A DNA stretch of 64,000 nucleotides from contig NZ_CP035300.1 of the NCBI RefSeq assembly GCF_004114615.1, positions 1,550,001 to 1,614,000 of the forward strand, given 5' to 3'. The notes below the pieces were generated by a model. That model was not told the DNA's origin, searched no databases, and worked only from the letters and a program-made list of their open reading frames with translations. The translations under genes were made by a program, and so were the position numbers. The stretch's first letter is position 1, and each line of letters begins with the position of its first letter. The stretch is from Dyella sp. M7H15-1 (GTDB lineage: Bacteria; Pseudomonadota; Gammaproteobacteria; Xanthomonadales; Rhodanobacteraceae). Below, piece by piece: positions 24,747-34,449 of this stretch.

Positions 24747-27700
24747 ATACTCGAAGATTGTCAGGCTTCTGGATGGTCGTGCTCACGATGACGGTCGGCG
24801 CCGCCATCACGGCATGGTACCAAGGTGCCGCATTGCACCCGTCCTCGGTTGTCCGCGTGCTGGTCGTGCTACTGATCGGCGCCTCCGCACTGTTGGCACA
24901 CGGTCTTCTCATGGGCGCATGGCATTGGGTCGCACGACAGCATTGGGTCGCACGACAGGCGCCGCATCGCGACGAAGAGCGCTACACACGCGATGGCACC
25001 GCGCGAGTTGGCGCCCCACATGCGTCCACTGCTCCCATCCTCGCGCGACTGTGGCGAGACGAACTGGCTCTCGCGCTCCGGGAACGGCACGGCCTGCGCT
25101 GGCGCTATCGCCAACCCTGGCTACTGCTCACCGGCAACGACAAAACCATCGCACGTCTGCTGCCCGAGCTCGCCGAGCACGGTCACTTGATCACCGACGA
25201 GGCCGTGCTGCTGTGGCACGCCAACGACGACAACGGCCAACCCAACGACGCCTGGCTGCAACAGCTCTATCGCCTGCGTCGCCGTCGCCCGGTGGATGGT
25301 CTCGTGCTGGTGGTCAACGGTGTCGAAGACACGCTCGCGCCGACACGCGGCACCCCCGGCATCCACTTGGCCCGTGTCGCGCAAAGCTTGCATTGGTCAG
25401 CACCGGTCTACGTGCTCGATGCCGCCCAGGTCGATGAGGTGAACGACGGCACCACGCCGATCGCCGGTTGCGAATTCCCCCAAGGCCGCGTTGCGCCGTC
25501 GATGGACACCGAAGTGCGGACGCTGCGCGATCAGCTCGCCCATCTCGGCGTGCATCGCCTGGGCGCCAATCCGCGCGATATCTATATCGCTAAGCTGTCC
25601 GAACGCCTCGATGGGCGCGCCGCGCCCTTGTCAGCCTGGATGGCCAGCCTCGTGGCGCGCCGCTTGCCGGTGCGCGGCGTGTTTTTCACGCCGTTCCCCG
25701 CGAAGTCCGTCGAAAGCGGCGCCGCCTCGGGCACCGTCCTTCCTGCACTGTGGTCGCACCTTGGCGATCTGACCCGCCGCGATCGCGGCCGCCGCATCGG
25801 CTGGCATCCGATCACCGTGTGGTCGGTCATCGCACTGGCCCTGGTCGGCATTGGCACCGTCGGCACGCTGGTCTCGGCCTTCGCCAATGCGCATGAGCTT
25901 CAACGCTCGCAGGCCGTCGTGCGGTCACTCGATCAGGGCGATGACGCCACGCGCGTTCGCGCCTTGCTGGCCTTGCAACAACGCATCGGTGTGTATGAAG
26001 CACGCGTGCGACGCCGCGCCCCCGGCGTGCACGGCTTCGGCCTCAACCGCAACCGAGTCACGCTCGACACGCTCTGGATGCGTTATGCCGACGCCAGCCG
26101 CGCGTTGCTCACGATTCCCGTGCAGCGCAGTCTCGAAGCATCGCTCGCCGCCCTCGGCAAGGTGCGCGCCGATGCCTTGCAGGATCGCGACGCGCAGCAG
26201 CGCGACTACAACGTGCTGAAGACGTACTTGATGCTGGCCGATCCGGCGCACACCGATCCCGACTTCCTCGCGACACAACTCGCCACCGTCTGGCCGGTCA
26301 TCCCGCGCATGCCGCCCGGCGAATGGCAGGACACCTCACAGCGTCTGGCCCGCTTTTTCGCGCAGCACCTGCACGCACACCCCGATTGGCGTATCCAGCC
26401 GTCGGCGCCGCTGATTGCCACGGCACGCTCGACGCTGGTCAATCAGATCGGTCTGGCGAACGCGGACGACACGGTCTACCAGTCGATCCTCGATGGCGTG
26501 CGCGGCAAGTATGCCGACCTGTCGTTGCCGGCATTGCTCAACGGCACGGATGCGCAAGGGCTGTTCGGGACGAGCGCGAGCGTGCCGGGCGTGTATTCCC
26601 GCGCCGCCTGGGACGGCATGATCGCCGCGGCGATCGACCAGGCGGGCGAACGCCAGGTGGAAAGCGATGGGGTGTTGACCGACGGCAAGACCATCGCCTT
26701 GCCCGAGCACGATGCGCAGCGGGCCGGCGATCTGAAGCAACGCCTGACCGCACGCTACTTCGCCGAGTACGCCGCCGCGTGGCAACGCCTGCTCAATAGC
26801 CTGCATTGGCAGCCGGCGACGAACCTCAGCGTGGCCGTCGATCAACTCACGCGGCTGACCGATGCGCAGACCTCGCCGCTGATCGCCCTGATGAAGTCCG
26901 TGCAGCATCAGGCCCAGGCGGGGCGTCCTTCGCAGGCGCTTGGCGACACGCTGGTGCGTCGTGCGCAGAGTCTGCTCGCAAGTGCGCGAACAGGCGGCCT
27001 TGACCGCCGCGAGTCTGGGTTCCGCCTGGGCGGGTTTCGGCGATGCGCTGTTCCTGCGTCCGCTCGACGGCGCGTGGCAAACGATTCTGCAACCGGCCGC
27101 CGCCAGCCTCAACGAGCTCTGGCGCGCCAGCATCGCGGCGCCGTTCAACAGTGCGTTCGATGGCCGCTATCCGTTTTACGACACGAACGCCGACGCCTCG
27201 TTCGCGGAACTCGGCCGTTACGTGCGTCCCACCAGCGGCTTGATCAACCGCTTCCTCACCGTCGAACTGGCCGGTGTGCTCGCCCAGCAAGGGGATATGT
27301 GGGCGCCCAACGGGCTGGCGCCGCAAACGCTGGCGTTCGACCCGGCCTTCCTTAAAGCCATCCAGCAGATGTCGCTACTCGGCACGCGCTTGTATCCGTC
27401 CGGCGACGCCAGTTATCGCTTCGAGATCATGCCGCAGCCCACGCCCAACGTGACGCGCTCGGAGCTGACCATCGACAAGCATGCCGTCGTCTACTTCAAC
27501 CAGCAGGAAACCTGGACGCCGATCGCCTGGCCCGGCGACGGCTTGAACGGCCATGCGGCGCTCACCTGGCAAACGCTCGATGCCGGCGTGCGGCAAGTCT
27601 TCGATGCCACCGGCGATTGGGCGTGGCTGCGCCTGCTCGCCACGGCCGAGGTCAAACCGCTCGACAGCACCCGCTATGAACTCACCTGGACGCACCCCGA

Positions 27701-27863
27701 CGCCGAATCGCTGCGCTATGTCCTGCGCACGCAGGTGGGCGCGGGGCCGCTGGATCTGTTGGCACTGCGCGGCTTCACACTGCCCGAGCGGATTTTTATC
27801 GTCGGCAAGAACGGCGCGTCGCCCGTCATGCATCCCCTGCCGCCGGAGCTGCGTTCGCCATGA
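24743..27863 (+). pseudogene. tssM: TssM (IcmF/VasK-type) membrane-complex protein, frameshifted and missing an internal block
   Basis: TssM spans the inner membrane and joins TssL and TssJ. Two N-terminal membrane segments (GFWMVVLTMTVGAAI, VVRVLVVLLIGASALLAHGL), a third at WSVIALALVGIGTVGTLVSA and the periplasmic domain are visible. The Walker A loop is degenerate (LLLTGNDKTIARLLPEL instead of GxxGxGKT). At about 26975-27000 the frame must shift by one base to reach REQAALTAASLGSAWAGFGD. In other TssM proteins the LVRRAQSLL segment and the AASLG.W.GFG segment are separated by a stretch of the order of 80 residues, which is absent here. So the gene carries both a frameshift and a probable deletion. 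The rest is well conserved to the stop. Confidence 0.85.
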
Positions 27864-28381
27864 AGCCTTTCTTTCTCACGATAGCCGTGTTGCTCGCGCT
27901 GACGGCGCTACTGCTGACCGGCTGCGGTGCATGGCAAACCACCAAGGACACGTCCACCGACGTCAGCCGCGCGATCTTCGTCGCCAAGGTCAAGCAGATG
28001 CATCTGGTGATCGAGGGTCGCGCCGAACTCAACCGCGACGAGCGTGGCGCGTCGCTGCCGGTGGCGATGCGCGTCTATCAACTGAAGGATGCCAAGGCGT
28101 TCGAGCAGGCGACTTACGCGCAGTTGTTGCACGATGCCGACCGCGTGCTCAAGGCGGACGCGTTGAGCCACACGGACATCGTGCTGGCACCCCAAGCCAC
28201 GATCACGCTCAACACACCCATGGCCGACAACGCGCAGTACGTGGGCGTGGTGGCGTTTTTTCGCGATCCGTCGCACGCCGCATGGCGGCTCGTCATGCCC
28301 AAAGCGCAGTGGAAGAAGACCGATCCGGTCACGCTCAGCGTGATCGGTAACACGCTGGAACGGGAGGGTGATGCGCCATGA
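27860..28381 (+). CDS. tssJ: TssJ (VasD/Lip) outer-membrane lipoprotein
   Basis: A 173-residue lipoprotein with a signal peptide ending LLLTGC (Cys23). The mature part has the TssJ beta-sandwich pattern: KQMHLVIEGRAELNRDERG, LPVAMRVYQLKDAKAFEQAT and a closing YVGVVAFFRDPSHAAWRLV. TssJ anchors TssM to the outer membrane. It overlaps the tssM end by four bases, so the two are coupled; if TssM is not functional, TssJ has no partner here. It also overlaps the next gene by four bases. Confidence 0.88.
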   Translation: MKPFFLTIAVLLALTALLLTGCGAWQTTKDTSTDVSRAIFVAKVKQMHLVIEGRAELNRDERGASLPVAMRVYQLKDAKAFEQATYAQLLHDADRVLKADALSHTDIVLAPQATITLNTPMADNAQYVGVVAFFRDPSHAAWRLVMPKAQWKKTDPVTLSVIGNTLEREGDAP

Positions 28382-29298
28382 GCACGCGCTTACCCCGCGG
28401 TCGCGCCGTTCGCTCATCCGTCCACATCGATTACTTGGCTCGCTTGCAGCAGTTGGCCGCCGAGGCCGGCGTGACCTGCCTGGAAAGCCGCTGGCGGGGC
28501 TCCGATGTCAAACATCGCTTCCGCTGTCCGCAGGGACACACCTGGCAGCGCCTTCCCTGCAACGTGAAAAAGACCGCGCGTTGTCCGCATTGCGATCTCA
28601 AGCTGGAAGACCGGCAACATCGCCTGATGCCCGATGGTCTGTCTCGCCTGCAACAGGCCGCGGCCCGTCACGGTGGCGTGTGCCTGGCCGAGCAATTCGA
28701 GGGCGTTCATCACCGCCATCGCTTTCAGTGCGCGCACGGACACGTCTGGGAAGCCCTTGGACACAACATCCTCAAGGACCGATGGTGCCCGCGCTGCAAG
28801 GGATCGCGGGCGCGCGAGAGCAAGCGATTGCCCGACGGCCTGGCGAAACTTCAGGCCGCGGCGCAGGCGTACGGCGGCCGCTGTCTGAGCACGACCTACG
28901 TCAACATCAAGACCCGCTACCGCTTCGTGTGCGCCAAAGGCCACCCCGTGGAGGCCACGGCCGAGGCCATCCTCCTTCGTGGCCGGTGGTGCCGGCCGTG
29001 CGGCTACACCCGCAAGCGGTACCAACTGGAAGACGCCCAGAAAGCCGCGCGTGATCGGGGCGGACAATGCCTGTCCGACAGCTACCGTAACTCGTCAACC
29101 CGGATGCATTGGCTCTGTCATCGCGGTCATAGCTGGCACGCACCCTTCGCGACTATCTGCCAAGGCCACTGGTGCGCGCAGTGCGCCCACCTCGCCAAGA
29201 TCCGCTCGCGCCGCTCCAAGGCTCGCATCCGCTACCAGGTCGCTGGTGACATCACCCGCGCGCCGGATGAGATCAAGGACAGCAGCTCTCCATGCTGA
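28378..29298 (+). CDS. Protein of four tandem zinc-ribbon-like repeats, last gene of the T6SS run
   Basis: A 306-residue basic protein. Four repeats of about 53 residues can be lined up with the consensus L.kLQ.AA...GG.CLS..Y....R..F.C..GH.W......I....WC..C. Metal ligands per unit are the Cys and His of C..GH and the two Cys of WC..C, with one more Cys before. Repeat 3 has GHPVEAT instead of GH.W. Such repeats look nucleic-acid binding (treble-clef or zinc ribbon). The ATG overlaps the tssJ stop by four bases. No catalytic domain is seen. Whether this is an effector, a regulator or a stray gene captured by the operon is open. Confidence 0.7.
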   Translation: MSTRLPRGRAVRSSVHIDYLARLQQLAAEAGVTCLESRWRGSDVKHRFRCPQGHTWQRLPCNVKKTARCPHCDLKLEDRQHRLMPDGLSRLQQAAARHGGVCLAEQFEGVHHRHRFQCAHGHVWEALGHNILKDRWCPRCKGSRARESKRLPDGLAKLQAAAQAYGGRCLSTTYVNIKTRYRFVCAKGHPVEATAEAILLRGRWCRPCGYTRKRYQLEDAQKAARDRGGQCLSDSYRNSSTRMHWLCHRGHSWHAPFATICQGHWCAQCAHLAKIRSRRSKARIRYQVAGDITRAPDEIKDSSSPC

Positions 29299-29389
29299 CG
29301 CATCGGCCCAAGGCAACACTGAATAAGTGCCGCTCCAGCATAGCTACGCTTGTGCGTGCGCTGATTCGTAAAGTCCTTGGCGTACTTTT

Positions 29390-29923
29390 TTAGCTCTTGC
29401 GATGATTACGCTTCACCGCTGCTGCCGCCTCGCCGAGTAACGAGAGCTGCAAGTTCTCCAACCCCGACGGAAGATCGCGTTCCAGCTTCTCGATCTCCTC
29501 GCGGAACGCATGCACGTCCTCGAACTTGCGATAGACGGATGCAAAGCGCACGTATGCCACCTGATCGAGCTTTTTCAACTCGCGCATCACCAACTCGCCA
29601 ACATGGCGCGACGGCACTTCGCGCTCGCCACTCTTGCGTAAATCATCGATGACCGCACGCACCGCCGCATCCACTGCCTGGCTGGCCACCGGACGCTTCT
29701 GCAAAGCCCGCTCAAAGCTGACGCGCAGCTTGCGTTCGTCGAAACTCTCACGCCGTTCGCCACTCTTCACGATCGCCGGCAGTTTCAGCTCTGCCGTTTC
29801 GAAGGTGTTGAAGCGCTCGCCGCACTCCGGACATTCGCGACGACGGCGCACGGTGGCGCCGTCGTCGGCAAGACGTGAATCGATTACGCGGGTGTCTTCA
29901 TGCTGGCAGAAGGGACAGTGCAT
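29390..29923 (-). CDS. nrdR: Transcriptional repressor NrdR
   Basis: A 177-residue ATP-cone regulator of ribonucleotide reductase genes. The zinc ribbon is MHCPFC at the start with [12 protein letters not shown]. The ATP cone follows ([20 protein letters not shown]). The start at MHCPFC (29923) is the family N terminus; the longer reading to 29953 is not used. nrdR precedes glyA in many gammaproteobacteria, and here glyA lies 81 bases upstream on the same strand. The 3' end has a KR-rich tail. Confidence 0.94.
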   Translation of the reverse strand: MHCPFCQHEDTRVIDSRLADDGATVRRRRECPECGERFNTFETAELKLPAIVKSGERRESFDERKLRVSFERALQKRPVASQAVDAAVRAVIDDLRKSGEREVPSRHVGELVMRELKKLDQVAYVRFASVYRKFEDVHAFREEIEKLERDLPSGLENLQLSLLGEAAAAVKRNHRKS

Positions 29924-30004
29924 TAGCGGGACTCGAATAAACCAAACTTGCACCCTAGGGCTCTGCCGAGTTTCGAGTCCCGAATCCCGAGTCCTGGTTT
30001 CTCA

Positions 30005-31258
30005 TTAACCATAAACAGGGAATGTCTTGCATTGAGCCGATACTTTTTCGCGCGCGGCTTTGATCACACCTTCATCGGCCGGCGCATCTAGCACGTCGCA
30101 GATCCAATGGGTCAGCTCGACTACATCGGATTCCTTGTAGCCGCGAGTGGTGACGGCGGGGGTACCCACGCGCAGGCCGGAGGTGACAAAAGGTTTGCGT
30201 GGATCGTTTGGCACAGCGTTCTTGTTGACCGTGATGTGCGCTCGGCCCAGTGCCTCTTCCGCGTCCTTGCCAGTGACATCGCGACCGATCAGGTCGACCA
30301 GCATCAGATGGTTCTCGGTGCCACCGGACACGATTTTGTAACCGCGCTCGATAAAGGTCTTGGCCATCGCCTTGGCGTTTTTCACCACTTGCGCCTGGTA
30401 GTCCTTGAATGCCGGCTCCAACGCTTCCTTGAAGGCTACCGCCTTGGCGGCGATGACGTGCATCAGCGGGCCGCCCTGGATACCGGGGAACACGATCGAT
30501 TGCAGCTTCTTCTCTATCTCTTCACCCGCGTCCTTGGCGATCACGAAACCACCGCGCGGACCGCGCAGGGTCTTATGCGTGGTGGAAGTAACCACGTGTG
30601 CATGCGGTACGGGGTTCGGATACACCCCCGCGGCGATCAAGCCGGCCACGTGCGCCATATCGACGAACAGGTAGGCACCGACCTTGTCGGCGATGGTGCG
30701 AAAGCGCGCCCAGTCCATCACCTGCGAATAAGCGCTGAAGCCGGCCACGATCATCTTCGGCTTGTGCTCGACAGCCAGGCGCTCGACTTCGTCGTAATCG
30801 ACCAGGCCGTGCTCGTTGACGCCGTACTGCACCGCGTTGAGCAGCTTGCCGGAGATGTTGACCTTGGCACCGTGCGTGAGATGGCCACCGTGGGCCAGGC
30901 TCATGCCCAGAATGGTGTCGCCCGGATTGAGCAGCGCGAAGTACACCGCCTGGTTGGCTTGCGAGCCGGAATGCGGCTGCACGTTGGCGTAGGTGGCGCC
31001 GAACAGTTGCTTGAGGCGCTCGATGGCGAGGCGTTCGGCCACGTCCACGTATTCGCAGCCACCGTAATAGCGTTTGCCGGGATAACCCTCGGCGTATTTA
31101 TTGGTGAGCACGGACCCTTGGGCTTCCAGCACGCGCGGGCTGGCGTAGTTCTCGGAAGCGATCAGCTCGACGTGGGTCTCCTGGCGTCGCGCTTCGTCGG
31201 CAATGGCCTTGGCTAGTTCATTGTCATAGCCGACGATCGTGTCGATCTTCGGGAACAT
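30005..31258 (-). CDS. glyA: Serine hydroxymethyltransferase
   Basis: A 417-residue PLP enzyme that interconverts serine and glycine with tetrahydrofolate. The start [15 protein letters not shown] has GAGG six bases upstream; the frame is open to 31420 but that part is not conserved. The visible motifs are [31 protein letters not shown] and the PLP-lysine stretch [15 protein letters not shown], then [14 protein letters not shown]. It is divergent from ettA. A CGAGTCCC-type repeat stands between glyA and nrdR near 29965-29998. Confidence 0.96.
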   Translation of the reverse strand: MFPKIDTIVGYDNELAKAIADEARRQETHVELIASENYASPRVLEAQGSVLTNKYAEGYPGKRYYGGCEYVDVAERLAIERLKQLFGATYANVQPHSGSQANQAVYFALLNPGDTILGMSLAHGGHLTHGAKVNISGKLLNAVQYGVNEHGLVDYDEVERLAVEHKPKMIVAGFSAYSQVMDWARFRTIADKVGAYLFVDMAHVAGLIAAGVYPNPVPHAHVVTSTTHKTLRGPRGGFVIAKDAGEEIEKKLQSIVFPGIQGGPLMHVIAAKAVAFKEALEPAFKDYQAQVVKNAKAMAKTFIERGYKIVSGGTENHLMLVDLIGRDVTGKDAEEALGRAHITVNKNAVPNDPRKPFVTSGLRVGTPAVTTRGYKESDVVELTHWICDVLDAPADEGVIKAAREKVSAQCKTFPVYG

Positions 31259-31570
31259 TCGAGCCTCATGGGGTGATGGGCGGCAGTGATTCTTGAAAGT
31301 GTAACGGCAGGGGTGTTTGGGGGCCACCCGCAGTGACTTATTGTCAGGCTCCTGTGCGTATCCGCAGGGAAAGCTGGCAGCCCTGCATGGCCAATCGGAC
31401 ACAAAAAGTGGCGAACCCATAGCGATCGGCTCGCAACGACGCGGCCCGTAACCTGCGGGAGAACATCATCGGGATCTACCGATAACCCGCTATAATGTTT
31501 TGTTTGATAACTCACGCCCTGCGCGTCGCCCATTCATCCAGGCGGCCATGCGCATGCCCTCGGAGCCAGC
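31259..31570 (+). promoter_or_regulatory. Divergent intergenic region between glyA and ettA
   Basis: The 312 bases hold no supportable gene. A TATAAT at 31491-31496, about 75 bases before the ettA start, is a likely -10 element; no clear -35 box lies 17 bases upstream. For glyA no clear box is visible on the minus strand. Confidence 0.4.
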
Positions 31571-33232
<1,662 letters not shown>

Positions 33233-33243
33233 TGCGCCCAAGG

Positions 33244-33381
33244 CCCCTCTACCATCGGGAGAGGGGTTGGGGTGAGGGTACGATCAACGCGCGATGCCAA
33301 CAGCTTGCGCCAAACACCAACACCACGCTCCGCCCGAACCCTCACCCGCCTCTCGGCACCCTCTCCCGGAGGGAGAGGGAC
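33244..33381. repeat. CCCTCTCCC/GGGTGAGGG-type intergenic repeat pair upstream of pyrF
   Basis: Two arms: CCCCTCTACCATCGGGAGAG followed by GGGTGAGGGTACG on the left, and CCCTCACCCGCC followed by CACCCTCTCCCGGAGGGAGA on the right. Together they make a large imperfect hairpin with inner stems. The same element stands at 38580-38692, and half of one lies near 6650. It is a dispersed intergenic repeat of this genome and not a gene. Confidence 0.75.
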
Positions 33382-33409
33382 TCACTCAGGCAAGATCTGG
33401 AGAGACTCG

Positions 33410-34228
33410 ATGCACTTCATGCAATCCCTGCAACAAGCATGGACCCGCAACAACTCCCTGGTTTGCGTCGGTCTCGATCCCGAACCCGCCAAATTCCCCG
33501 CGCACGTCCAAGGTCGCCCCGACGCGGTGTTGGAATTCTGCACCGCCATCGTCGACGCCACCGCCGACCTGGTCTGCTGCTACAAACCGCAAATCGCCCA
33601 CTTCGCTGCTCTGCGCGCCGAAGACACGCTGGAACGCCTGATCGCGCACATCCACGCCAACCATCCCGGCACTCCGGTCATTCTCGACGCCAAACGCGGC
33701 GATATCGGCAGCACCGCGCAACATTACGTCGGCGAAGCCTTCGACCGCTACGCCGCCGATGCCGTCACGCTCAACCCCTACCTGGGCCGCGACTCGGTGC
33801 AGCCGTTTCTGGAGCGCGCCGACAAGGGCGTGATCCTGCTCTGCCACACCTCCAACCCCGGCGCGGCGGACCTTCAAGACCTCGACGTCGGCGGCAAGCC
33901 GCTCTATCAGCATGTGGCACAGATCATCGCGCGCGACTGGAACAACCACGGCAATTGCGCCCTGGTCACCGGCGCCACCTGGCCACAGCAACTGGCCGAA
34001 GTGCGTGCACTGGTCGGCGATATGCCTTTGCTGGTTCCCGGTATTGGCGCCCAGGGCGGCGACGTGGAAGCCGTGGTCCGCAACGGCCGCACCGCGGCGG
34101 GCACGGGACTGATGATCAGCTCCTCGCGCGCGATTCTTTACGCCAGCCAGGGCGAGGATTTTGCGAATGCTGCCCGCAAGGCCGCACTCGAACTACGCGA
34201 TAGCATCAACCACTATCGGCAGCGCTGA
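33410..34228 (+). CDS. pyrF: Orotidine 5'-phosphate decarboxylase, type 2
   Basis: A 272-residue barrel enzyme that decarboxylates OMP to UMP. The type 2 catalytic motif [14 protein letters not shown] lies near residue 105, with [15 protein letters not shown] near the start and [13 protein letters not shown] in the middle. The ATG at 33410 has GGAG seven bases upstream; an internal Met three codons later is possible. Type 2 PyrF are longer than type 1, which matches. The gene follows a repeat hairpin and precedes the sucA promoter region. Confidence 0.94.
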   Translation: MHFMQSLQQAWTRNNSLVCVGLDPEPAKFPAHVQGRPDAVLEFCTAIVDATADLVCCYKPQIAHFAALRAEDTLERLIAHIHANHPGTPVILDAKRGDIGSTAQHYVGEAFDRYAADAVTLNPYLGRDSVQPFLERADKGVILLCHTSNPGAADLQDLDVGGKPLYQHVAQIIARDWNNHGNCALVTGATWPQQLAEVRALVGDMPLLVPGIGAQGGDVEAVVRNGRTAAGTGLMISSSRAILYASQGEDFANAARKAALELRDSINHYRQR

Positions 34229-34342
34229 CCGAATTCAGTTCTGGCTGACTTACGAGTAAGGGCAGCACTAAAGGTCTTGTTACCGCTGCCATCACTGTCA
34301 CCTACGGCAGTCGGCCACCGTCATCAAAAATCATCAACCAAC

Positions 34343-34373
34343 TTGCCGCGTCGCAACAGCCACAGGCTATAAT
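34343..34373 (+). promoter_or_regulatory. Probable promoter of the sucA-sucB-lpd operon
   Basis: TTGCCG at 34343-34348 and a perfect TATAAT at 34368-34373, with a 19-base spacer. They lie 77 bases before the sucA GTG. The -10 is a consensus match; the spacer is long, so the -35 assignment is weak. Confidence 0.5.
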
Positions 34374-34449
34374 TAACAGGATTTTTCGCCAGCGAAACCG
34401 CCTCGAACGAGCGGCTCGCTGCAAGCCTCCCTTCCCTGCCGGTGGTGAC

